64,000 bases of DNA. Source: Arthrobacter sp. N199823 (GTDB taxonomy: Bacteria; Actinomycetota; Actinomycetes; Actinomycetales; Micrococcaceae). The position numbers and the translations under genes are program-made. Below, piece by piece: positions 43,207 to 51,198 of this stretch (position 1 is the first letter of the stretch; each line of letters opens with the position of its first letter). The stretch spans positions 1-64,000 of the forward strand of contig NZ_PJIN01000012.1 of NCBI RefSeq assembly GCF_002929705.1, written 5' to 3'. The notes below the pieces were generated by a model, which saw only the letters and a program-made list of their open reading frames with translations, was not told the DNA's origin and made no database searches.

Positions 43207-44841
43207 CTACTTGGCGGTTACTGCGTAGTACAGCGGAACGCCATTCCAGCCGAACTCGACCGTGTTGACATTGTTGCTCCACACGCCCTGGACTGCCTGG
43301 TACCACAGGGGTACTACCGGCATGTCCTTGAGCAAGATTTCCTGAGCCTGGTTGAAGATCTTATTTCCTTCTTCAACACTGGTAGCTGCAAGGCCTTCCT
43401 TCAACTTTGCATCGAAAGCAGGGTTGGAGTAGTCACCATCGTTGGAGCCTGCACCGGTGCCATACAGCGGGCCGAGGAAGTTGTACAGCGAAGGGTAGTC
43501 AGCCTGCCAGCCGGCGCGTGATGCACCGGTGAGCTTCTTCTCGTTGACCAGGGCACGCATTTCCTTGAAGCTGGCAATCGGGTTCAGCTCAGCCTTGATG
43601 CCCAGGTTGGTGGCAATCTGGTTGGCCATGGCCGTGATGTATTCCTTGTTGCCGGCACCATCGATGTTGGACGTGATGGTCAGGACCTTGCCTGCGGGCC
43701 ACGGGTCAATGGCGTCAGCCTTCTCCCAAAGAGCCTTAGCCTTAGCGGCGTCGAACTTCAGAGCCTCAGAACCGGGAAGAGCAGCTTCATAGCCGTCAAT
43801 GACGGGTGAGGTGAACTCCGTGGCAGCCTTCTTGTTGCCATAGAAGATCTTGTCAATGATCTGCTGACGATCAATGGCCATGGAGATGGCCTGGCGACGC
43901 ATGGAGCCAGCCTCGCCCTTGAATTCGGGCATGTAGGACGGGAGGACCATAGTGGCGTTACCGGCGTAAGGCTGGTTGACGTTGCGGCCTTCGAAGTCAG
44001 TCTTGAAGTTCTGCAAGCCACTGGGTGGTACTTGATCCAAAATGTCCAGGTTATCTGCTTGCACCTCGGTGTAGGCAGAATCCGGGTTGTTGAAGATCGT
44101 GAAGGTCACGCCGCCGTTCTTGGCTTTCTGCGGGCCTTCGTACTTGTCGTTGGGGATCAGCTCAATGGAAACGTCATGCTTCCAGCCACCCTCAGCCAGC
44201 TTGTACGGGCCATTGCCAATGGGGTTCTGGCCGAATGCCTTGGGATCCTTGTAAGCAGATGCCGGCAGCGGGTAGAACGCCGTGTAGCCAAGACGCAGCG
44301 GGAAGTCAGATTCGGGCTGGGCAAGCTCAACGGTGAAGGTGCTGTCATCAACTACCTTCAGGCCTTCCATTTTGTCTTCAGTTGAGCCTTCAGCCGATAC
44401 CTTGTCATAGCCCTTGATGGACTCGAAGAAGTAGCTGTTCAGCTGTGCATTCTTCGCGGCAGCACCAAAGTTCCAAGCGTCAACGAAGGTCTGCGCAGTG
44501 ATGGCAGTGCCGTCGCTGAACACCTTCCCGCTCTTGATCTTGATGGTGTAGTTCTGGGAATCCTTGGTTTCAATGGAATCCGCAATCTCGTTGACCGTGG
44601 CGCCCTTGGCGTCGTAGCTCACCAGACCGGAGAAGAGTAGGTCCATGACCTTACCGCCACCAACTTCATTGGTGTTTGCGGGCAGCAGGCCATTCTGCGG
44701 CTCGGTGTTATTGGCTGTGATGACCTTGGTGGCATCACCGGTTGCATTGGTGTTCTCACCAGCGCCACCGCCACATGCGGTCAGGGACATGGCAACCACT
44801 ACTGCCAGGCCAAGTGCTTGGGAAGTACGCGACAAACGCAT
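43207..44841 (-). CDS. peptide-binding lipoprotein (SBP family 5)
   Basis: A 544-residue extracytoplasmic binding protein: signal MRLSRTSQALGLAVVVAM with lipobox LTAC, then a family 5 fold with LVSYDAKGATVNEIADSIET, KVFSDGTAITAQTFVDAW and a C-terminal strand VPLWYQAVQGVWS. The ATG at 44839-44841 follows GGAGG; an ATG 27 codons upstream is rejected. It captures peptides for the DppBC/ATPase complex encoded downstream. The 43150-43190 stretch after it holds an imperfect hairpin (TAGGGGAACCCGG/CCGGATCCCCCTA) that may attenuate transcription into the permeases. Confidence 0.9.
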   Translation of the reverse strand: MRLSRTSQALGLAVVVAMSLTACGGGAGENTNATGDATKVITANNTEPQNGLLPANTNEVGGGKVMDLLFSGLVSYDAKGATVNEIADSIETKDSQNYTIKIKSGKVFSDGTAITAQTFVDAWNFGAAAKNAQLNSYFFESIKGYDKVSAEGSTEDKMEGLKVVDDSTFTVELAQPESDFPLRLGYTAFYPLPASAYKDPKAFGQNPIGNGPYKLAEGGWKHDVSIELIPNDKYEGPQKAKNGGVTFTIFNNPDSAYTEVQADNLDILDQVPPSGLQNFKTDFEGRNVNQPYAGNATMVLPSYMPEFKGEAGSMRRQAISMAIDRQQIIDKIFYGNKKAATEFTSPVIDGYEAALPGSEALKFDAAKAKALWEKADAIDPWPAGKVLTITSNIDGAGNKEYITAMANQIATNLGIKAELNPIASFKEMRALVNEKKLTGASRAGWQADYPSLYNFLGPLYGTGAGSNDGDYSNPAFDAKLKEGLAATSVEEGNKIFNQAQEILLKDMPVVPLWYQAVQGVWSNNVNTVEFGWNGVPLYYAVTAK

Positions 44842-45037
44842 TCCGCCTCCTATTTTGTGATATGGATTCGAGCAAAGAGCCCGCCATCCCGGTTCCTTGT
44901 CTGGCCGGAGGCAGTGGCTCAACTCATACTCAAAGAGCCTAGCCGCAATATATTACCGGCAAGTAAACTCGACCACATTCTGGAAGCATCGTAATAAAAC
45001 TGAGACCTAGAACACAAAACAAGCTGTCAGCAAGACA

Positions 45038-45071
45038 CAAAAAACGCCCCAGCAGATGCTGGGGCGTTTTT
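45038..45071. terminator. bidirectional terminator after typA
   Basis: AAAACGCCCCAGCA (45041-45054), a 2-nt loop and its complement ending in TTTTT (45057-45071). It serves typA on the minus strand, with a T-run on both sides. Confidence 0.92.
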
Positions 45072-45081
45072 GTAGGAACTA

Positions 45082-46998
45082 CTAGTTCTTGGCGCGTGAG
45101 CGGTACTGCTTGGCGCGGTCTCCGGCGTTGAGGATCAACTTACGGATACGAACTGCCTCAGGGGTAACCTCAACACACTCGTCTTCGCGAGCGAATTCGA
45201 GGGACTCTTCCAAGGTGAGGTTGCGCGGCGGCGTCATGTTCTCGAAGGTGTCCGAGGAAGCTGCACGCATGTTGGTGAGCTGCTTTTCCTTCGTGATGTT
45301 CACGTCCATGTCATCGGAGCGTGAGTTCTCGCCGACGATCATGCCCTCGTAGACCTCGGAGGTGGGCTGCACGAAGAAGTTCATGCGTTCCTGGAGCTTG
45401 ATCATCGCAAACGGGGTGACGACGCCAGAGCGGTCAGCCACGATGGAACCATTGGTGCGGTACTCGATCGGGCCGGCCCACGGCTCGTAGCCTTCGGAGA
45501 TGGAAGCTGCGATACCGGCACCGCGGGTGTCGGTCATGAAGCGGGTACGGAAACCGATCAGTCCACGGGCGGGAACGACGAATTCCATGCGGCACCAGCC
45601 GGTACCGTGGTTGGCCATGTTGGTCATGCGGCCCTTGCGAGCTGCCAGGAGCTGGGTTACGCCACCCAAGTATTCTTCGGGTACGTCGATGGTCATGTGT
45701 TCCATCGGCTCGTGAACCTTGCCGTCAATCATCTTGGTAACAACCTGAGGCTTACCAACTGTCAGCTCGAAGCCTTCGCGACGCATCTGCTCAACGAGGA
45801 TGGACAGAGCCAATTCGCCACGGCCCTGAACTTCCCAAGCGTCAGGACGCTCGGTGGGAAGAACGTTCAAGGAAACGTTACCAACGAGTTCCTTGTCGAG
45901 GCGATCCTTGACCTGGCGGGCAGTGACCTTGTGGCCCTTGACGCGGCCGGCGATCGGGGAGGTGTTGATACCGATGGTCATGGAGATGGCCGGCGGGTCA
46001 ACCGTGATCAGCGGCAACGGCTGCGGGTTGTCAATGTCGGTCAGGGTTTCACCAATGGTGATGTCTTCGATACCGGCAACAGCAACGATTTCACCCGGAC
46101 CAGCAGACTCAGCCGGAACACGGGTCAGTGCCTTGGTGGCGAGCAGTTCGGTGATCTTGACAGACTTAACCGTGCCATCCTGGCGGCACCAGGCAACGGT
46201 CTGGCCCTTGGTCAGGGTGCCGTTGAAGATACGCAGCAGAGCCAAACGGCCCAGGAACGGTGAAGCATCCAGGTTGGTGACGTGCGCCTGCAGGACACCT
46301 TCTGGGTTGTAGGTGGGGGCCGGGATGTGGTCCATGATGACCTTGAACAGCGGCTCAAGGTCTTCGCTGTCCGGAGCGGTACCGTTCTCGGGCTGCACGG
46401 TGGAGGCGCGGCCCAAGCGGCCGGATGCGTAAACAACCGGAACGTTCAAAACGGCGTCGAGGTCCAGGTCCGGGACTTCGTCAGCCATGTCAGAGGCCAG
46501 GCCCAGGAGCAGGTCCATGGACTCGGCAACAACTTCATCGATGCGAGCATCGGGGCGGTCAGTCTTGTTGACCAACAGGATTACGGGGAGCTTTGCAGCC
46601 AGTGCCTTACGCAGCACGAAGCGGGTCTGCGGCAGCGGGCCTTCAGAGGCGTCAACGAGCAGAACAACGCCGTCAACCATGGACAGACCTCGCTCAACTT
46701 CGCCACCGAAGTCGGCGTGGCCGGGGGTGTCGATGACGTTGATGGTCATGGCCAGACCATTGGCCGAGGGGCCGTTGTAAGCAACGGTCGTGTTCTTGGC
46801 CAAAATGGTAATGCCCTTTTCGCGCTCCAGGTCACCGGAGTCCATGACGCGCTCAGCAACGTCACCGTGGGCGGCGAATGCGTGCGTCTGCTGCAGCATG
46901 GCATCGACCAAGGTGGTCTTTCCATGGTCAACGTGCGCGACAATGGCGACGTTGCGCAGGTCATTGCGCGAAGCAGTATTGAGGGAAAGATCGCTCAT
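45082..46998 (-). CDS. typA: ribosome-associated GTPase TypA/BipA
   Basis: A 638-residue translational GTPase. The G-domain starts VAIVAHVDHGKTTLVDAML (G1) with DTPGHADFG (G3) and LLVNKTDRPDA (G4); domains II, III and V and the TypA-specific C-terminal domain (VVTPFAMIKLQERMNFFVQP) follow, giving the usual full length. It acts on 50S assembly and in stress. Between it and the next gene upstream lie 368 bp without a gene. Confidence 0.95.
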   Translation of the reverse strand: MSDLSLNTASRNDLRNVAIVAHVDHGKTTLVDAMLQQTHAFAAHGDVAERVMDSGDLEREKGITILAKNTTVAYNGPSANGLAMTINVIDTPGHADFGGEVERGLSMVDGVVLLVDASEGPLPQTRFVLRKALAAKLPVILLVNKTDRPDARIDEVVAESMDLLLGLASDMADEVPDLDLDAVLNVPVVYASGRLGRASTVQPENGTAPDSEDLEPLFKVIMDHIPAPTYNPEGVLQAHVTNLDASPFLGRLALLRIFNGTLTKGQTVAWCRQDGTVKSVKITELLATKALTRVPAESAGPGEIVAVAGIEDITIGETLTDIDNPQPLPLITVDPPAISMTIGINTSPIAGRVKGHKVTARQVKDRLDKELVGNVSLNVLPTERPDAWEVQGRGELALSILVEQMRREGFELTVGKPQVVTKMIDGKVHEPMEHMTIDVPEEYLGGVTQLLAARKGRMTNMANHGTGWCRMEFVVPARGLIGFRTRFMTDTRGAGIAASISEGYEPWAGPIEYRTNGSIVADRSGVVTPFAMIKLQERMNFFVQPTSEVYEGMIVGENSRSDDMDVNITKEKQLTNMRAASSDTFENMTPPRNLTLEESLEFAREDECVEVTPEAVRIRKLILNAGDRAKQYRSRAKN

Positions 46999-47366
46999 GC
47001 GTGAAGACTCGTTTCAGTTGGGCCCGGCTGCAGGCCCGGAAGGGCTAAAGCAGAAAGTCACATTAGATGGTTGGCCGCGATATTCGGCAGATAACACCAT
47101 TCTAGACGAAGTGCCAAATGCGGCCTACCCACTTTATCCCATTTGTGCCATGTTTTCTGACACTCCCAACGGGGCTTTCCCCGCAATCCGGCCCGCTTTC
47201 CCGGCAGAAGTACGACGTCGACCAGCACCTTCCGTGACTAACGTCACCTAACGCTGTGAGTTCTTTGGGCGCGGTGGGCCCGCATGGAGAGACCCCAGCG
47301 GAATCGGGATCATCTCGCGCAGCAGGTGCTTGGTCATGCACGGCTGAGTCTTTACTTGACTGGCCC
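46999..47366. other. 368-bp intergenic region
   Basis: No gene is supported. It separates the typA start from the end of a binding-protein gene on the same strand and should contain the typA promoter; a TAATGT about 80 nt before the ATG (minus strand) could be a -10. Open frames in both directions here overlap real genes or have no ribosome site. Confidence 0.4.
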
Positions 47367-49172
47367 TTACTTGACGGAGGCCCACTGAGCGATGCTTTGC
47401 CACGGCCCGATCTCCAATGGCGAGTGAGCCACCCCTGACACATGTTCCCCGGACGCGCTCACGGTTGCCCGTTGGAACAACGGCAACCCGTAGCCAGCCT
47501 CTATGACCAGCTTGTCGATCTGCATCTTCAGGGCATTCTGCTTGGCCTCATCCGGCTCAAGCGCCAACTGATCGGTGAGCTGATCCACCACGGTATTGGA
47601 GAAGTTGTTGAAGTTTGATGCCGCACCGGTCCGGAAGATCTGGGGCACCTGGGCGGATCCGGCAGGGTTGCGGCTCCATCCGTACAGCGCAACATCGAAG
47701 GCGCCTGACTTCAAGGCTGCGACCCACTCCTTGGCATTTCTTCCGGCGTCGGTTACGGAAAACCCGGCCTCAGCGGCGGAGGCGGCGATCAGTTGGTATT
47801 GGGCGACCCGCTCGGCGTCGTCCTTGTTATAAAGGACACGGACGGTTGGTTTGGCGCCCTTGAGCAGTTCCTTTGCTTGCGTGATTCCATCAGGATCCAC
47901 GGCTCCCGGGGCGAAGTCCTTGCTCCCATTGCTCGCCGAAGACTCCTTGTACGGCACTTGTACGGGAGCGAACACAAATGAATTGAGCACCTCCGCGTTG
48001 GCATCCAGTGGTTTGGCTACTTCATCGATGATTGGCTGGCGCGGCACCGTATGCAGGAATGCCTGCCGCAGATCCGGCGCGGCCAAGGCACCCTTGAAGT
48101 TCAGCACCACTTGATCGAAGCCCAGTCCGCTACCGAGCTGCACTTGGACTCCTGCGGGTTGCAGCGCATTGAGTGCACTGACCCGCTCGGCGCTCATGGC
48201 TGGTGAGATGACATCAGCAGTACCTGCTTCAAGAGCGGCGATCTGCTTGTCAGGGTCGGCTTGGTACTTGACAGTCAAGGTGTCTAACTTAGGCACGGCC
48301 CCCCACACATAATCAACGTTGCGGGTGAGCACCAATTCCTTATCCGCTGTGATGCCCTTGACCAGGTAGGGGCCGTTGGACAGCGCCAACGTGGGGTCCG
48401 GCATGCTGCGGGAGTCAAAGCCCGTGTTCCAAAAGTCGGCCACCTTGCGCAGCGTCGGATCGGGCCGTGTTTGCTTGGCAGGATCACCCTTGGGCACACT
48501 TTCCAGGACGCGGGACAGCGCCGGCGCATCGGCCAACCCTGCCCGGACCGCCACAATGTGCGCGGGAATGGACACGGTTGAGCCCAGCACCGTCTCCCAA
48601 TCAGAGAACGGCTTGGTGTAAACGAGAGTCAGCGATTTCCCATCGTCACTGATGACGGGACGCTCGGTCTGCGCCAGCCCGGAGTGGTCCCCTGCCGAGT
48701 GAAAATAGGCGGTGCCCGAGGTCACGGCGAAGTTCTTATCCAGAACGGCATCGTTGTACCAGCCGGACAAGGCAGCCCACTGAAGCATCAAATCATCGGC
48801 GGTGACCGGTTCGCCGTCGGACCATTGCACACCGTCATTGATGGTGTATTTGATGGTCAGCGGATTGTCTTTGACCTTTTCATACTTGCCGAACTGCTCA
48901 TTTTTAACAATCTTCAGATCGCTGTCCACCGTGTTGAAGCCCGAGTGTGTTGCCGCATCAATTCTGGTGTTGGTGGCAGTTTTACCGGTGACGCTGGCAG
49001 CGTTGAATGAGGTAAATGGGGCAGCTTCGAGCACGGTGACGTTGCCGCCCACCGTGGCTGTCGGTGATGCACTGGTGGGATTCGGAGCAGGTGGCGTCCC
49101 CGTGCAGGCACTCAGGACAACGGCTAAGGCTGCTGCGGCAGCCAATACTTTGGAAATGCGTCCGGGCCGCAT
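47367..49172 (-). CDS. ABC-transporter binding lipoprotein (SBP family 5)
   Basis: A 601-residue secreted lipoprotein: signal MRPGRISKVLAAAAALAVVL, lipobox LSAC, Pro/Thr/Ser linker, then a family 5 fold with TINDGVQWSDGEPVTADDLM and a C-terminal VIEAGYGLPLFQRATVS. It has no permease or ATPase beside it, being separated from the DppBC set by typA, so it may lend another substrate to that transporter. The ATG is 49170-49172. Confidence 0.85.
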   Translation of the reverse strand: MRPGRISKVLAAAAALAVVLSACTGTPPAPNPTSASPTATVGGNVTVLEAAPFTSFNAASVTGKTATNTRIDAATHSGFNTVDSDLKIVKNEQFGKYEKVKDNPLTIKYTINDGVQWSDGEPVTADDLMLQWAALSGWYNDAVLDKNFAVTSGTAYFHSAGDHSGLAQTERPVISDDGKSLTLVYTKPFSDWETVLGSTVSIPAHIVAVRAGLADAPALSRVLESVPKGDPAKQTRPDPTLRKVADFWNTGFDSRSMPDPTLALSNGPYLVKGITADKELVLTRNVDYVWGAVPKLDTLTVKYQADPDKQIAALEAGTADVISPAMSAERVSALNALQPAGVQVQLGSGLGFDQVVLNFKGALAAPDLRQAFLHTVPRQPIIDEVAKPLDANAEVLNSFVFAPVQVPYKESSASNGSKDFAPGAVDPDGITQAKELLKGAKPTVRVLYNKDDAERVAQYQLIAASAAEAGFSVTDAGRNAKEWVAALKSGAFDVALYGWSRNPAGSAQVPQIFRTGAASNFNNFSNTVVDQLTDQLALEPDEAKQNALKMQIDKLVIEAGYGLPLFQRATVSASGEHVSGVAHSPLEIGPWQSIAQWASVK

Positions 49173-49367
49173 TCCACCTCCAGGTTCTTCGCTTCAATAT
49201 GGCCTCCGGGACTCCAATGGCGTGGAGCCGGTCCCGGGAATAATCCTGTTTGTTAGGGTACCGCAGCCATGTGGGCGTGAGCCGAGGGTGCGCCGGGTCT
49301 CTACGCTCGACACCGTAGGCCGCGCGCAAAAGGCGATCTCCGGCGTCGACCATTAAAAGACACGGCT

Positions 49368-49913
49368 CTAGTACCCAGTGGCGCCGTCAACACACTCACG
49401 CAGCAGGTCCACATGACCGAGGTGCCGGGCGTATTCCTCAATCATGTGCGTGTAAACCCAGCGCAAATTCAGTTGCTGCCCGTGCCGCAGCGCCGGAAGC
49501 GCGGCGTCGAGATCGGTAACGTTCGCTGCCAACTCTCGGGCGAGGATCGTTTCCTGGCTGTAGGCGGCAACGTCGGCGAGGGCAGTGGCTTCGGTGGCCC
49601 CGTTGAAGTCAGCATCGGGGTCCTCCTCCTTGTAACGAGCCGGCTGATCAGTCCCCGCCACAACATTTGAGAACCAGTAGCGCTCAACGTCGCACAGATG
49701 GCGCACAATCCCGGCGATGCTCATGCCCGAGGGCGGAACGGCAGCTCGGCACAGTTGCTCCGCGGTGAGACCGCCAACCTTGATGGGCAAGGTGAGGCGG
49801 TAAAACTCCAGCCACGCCTCGAGCGATTCCCGCTCACCCGCCATGAACGGCGGGCCGGTGCGGACATCCGGCATGACAGGGGTGCGCTCATTCGACTCAT
49901 TGAGTAGGTCCAT
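49368..49913 (-). CDS. DinB/DUF664 family protein
   Basis: A 181-residue four-helix DinB-type protein. The three metal-ligand histidines of the superfamily can be placed in GIVRHLCDVERYWF, and in YTHMIEEYARHLGHVDLLRE near the end. The subfamily is thought to include mycothiol- or bacillithiol-dependent enzymes, but the reaction is unknown. ATG 49911-49913 is used; GTG six codons upstream is possible. It is divergent from the VOC gene by 53 bp. Confidence 0.85.
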   Translation of the reverse strand: MDLLNESNERTPVMPDVRTGPPFMAGERESLEAWLEFYRLTLPIKVGGLTAEQLCRAAVPPSGMSIAGIVRHLCDVERYWFSNVVAGTDQPARYKEEDPDADFNGATEATALADVAAYSQETILARELAANVTDLDAALPALRHGQQLNLRWVYTHMIEEYARHLGHVDLLRECVDGATGY

Positions 49914-49966
49914 GGGATTACTGTTCCACACTAGTCAGGGCCCACGCGGCACGGCAGAATAGCGCC

Positions 49967-50356
49967 ATGGCCTCACGCATAGAAAACTTTTCCATTGATT
50001 CCGCTTCACCTTCCGAAACTGCCCAATTCTGGGCGGAGGCGTTGGGCTGGAATATTGTCCATGACGACGGCGAGGAAGTGGCGCTTCAGCCACCCGCCGG
50101 CAGTCCGGAAGCTGGAATCTTGCCGGACCTTTTGTTCTTGAAAGTCCCCGAAGGGAAATCGGTAAAGAATAGGCTGCACCTGGATCTGCGCCCCGATGAT
50201 CAGCCCGCCGAGATCGCTCGGTTGGAAGCGCTGGGCGCTACCCGCGTGGACATCGGGCAGGGCACCTCGCACACATGGGTGGTCATGGGCGATCCCGAGG
50301 GCAACGAGTTTTGTGTGCTGCGCACCCTGACGGAAGCAGAGCGTGCGGCGCAGTAG
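49967..50356 (+). CDS. VOC family (glyoxalase-like) protein
   Basis: A 129-residue single VOC-fold protein of the Glyoxalase_6 type: ENFSIDSASPSETAQFWAEA at the start, LHLDLRPDDQPAEIARLEAL in the middle and GDPEGNEFCVLR at the end. The family contains metal-dependent lyases and antibiotic-binding proteins; no substrate can be named. ATG 49967 is used. Confidence 0.85.
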   Translation: MASRIENFSIDSASPSETAQFWAEALGWNIVHDDGEEVALQPPAGSPEAGILPDLLFLKVPEGKSVKNRLHLDLRPDDQPAEIARLEALGATRVDIGQGTSHTWVVMGDPEGNEFCVLRTLTEAERAAQ

Positions 50357-50466
50357 TTCTTTCGCTTTTCGCCGGCCCCACTCAGCCACATTTCCACTCT
50401 TTGACTCCACGGTAAGATGCACTGAGCCGTTTGTCGCGCTCGATTACGATGACGCAAAGGAAATCC

Positions 50467-51078
50467 GTGAAGATCACTATCATTGGCGGCTCACAAGGCA
50501 CCGGAGCTCACTTGGCAGCGCTGGCACATCAAGCCGGCCATGAGGTGACCACTGTTTCACGCAGTGGCGTCACGCCTGCTGGCACCCATGTGGTGATGGG
50601 CAACGCGTGCGATCCGTCAGTAGTGACAGAAGCCATTGCCGGAGCCGACGCCGTTGTTGTCACGGTTGGCGGCGCAAGAGGCGTCCGCCATCACCGGGCG
50701 GCGGTCACGCAAGTAGTTGTTGCAGCCATGGCGAAAACAGCCACCCGCAGAATCGTGGTGCAATCCTCGCTGGGTGCCGGCGATTCCGCCAAGCAGTTGC
50801 CCGCTTTTCTCCGTCCGGTCATGAAGGTCCTGCTCGCAAAGCCGCTGGCCGATCACAACGCGCAAGAATCAGCAGTCACTAGCGCTGGACTTGATTGGAC
50901 ATTTGTCCGCCCCACCGGCTTGACCAACAAGCCAGGCACTGGAGCATGGAAAGCCTTGGAAGTCACCAGCCAAGAAAGGCTGGGCGGTTCAATTCCGCGC
51001 GTCGATCTTGCCGGATGTCTGCTGGAAATCCTTGAAGACAATTCCACCATTGGCAAGGCTCTGGGCGTCAGCGCTTGA
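50467..51078 (+). CDS. Rossmann-fold NAD(P)-binding protein, NmrA/BVR-B-like
   Basis: A 203-residue atypical SDR: KITIIGGSQGTGAHLAALA gives the nucleotide-binding GGxxGTG, RRIVVQSSLGAGDS the middle strand, and DWTFVRPTGLTN the substrate region without the classical YxxxK. Relatives reduce flavins, quinones or biliverdin, or merely sense NADPH. GTG 50467, with AAAGGAA just before it, is preferred over two ATGs upstream. It lies 120 bp before the flavin oxidoreductase. Confidence 0.8.
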   Translation: MKITIIGGSQGTGAHLAALAHQAGHEVTTVSRSGVTPAGTHVVMGNACDPSVVTEAIAGADAVVVTVGGARGVRHHRAAVTQVVVAAMAKTATRRIVVQSSLGAGDSAKQLPAFLRPVMKVLLAKPLADHNAQESAVTSAGLDWTFVRPTGLTNKPGTGAWKALEVTSQERLGGSIPRVDLAGCLLEILEDNSTIGKALGVSA

Positions 51079-51168
51079 TCTAATTTCGGCCTTCGCTTGT
51101 TCTTCGTTTGATCGGGGCCGGATCGACGTCGACTACCCTGCACAGCGTTGCCGCTCCTGCACCGTCAA

Positions 51169-51198
51169 ATTATAGTGTCGGCAGGACACTATAATGGG
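51169..51198 (+). promoter_or_regulatory. palindromic operator containing a TATAAT box
   Basis: ATTATAGTGTC (51169-51179), GGCAG, GACACTATAAT (51185-51195) is a perfect 11+11 bp palindrome. The right arm ends in TATAAT (51190-51195), an exact -10 hexamer, and ATG follows 3-6 nt later. A repressor bound here would block polymerase directly, and the transcript would have no leader. Confidence 0.8.

Noticed and set aside
45607-47004. Long plus-strand frames over typA
   Set aside because: They mirror the conserved TypA coding sequence and show typical antisense composition (Gln/Gly/Val/Asn-rich).
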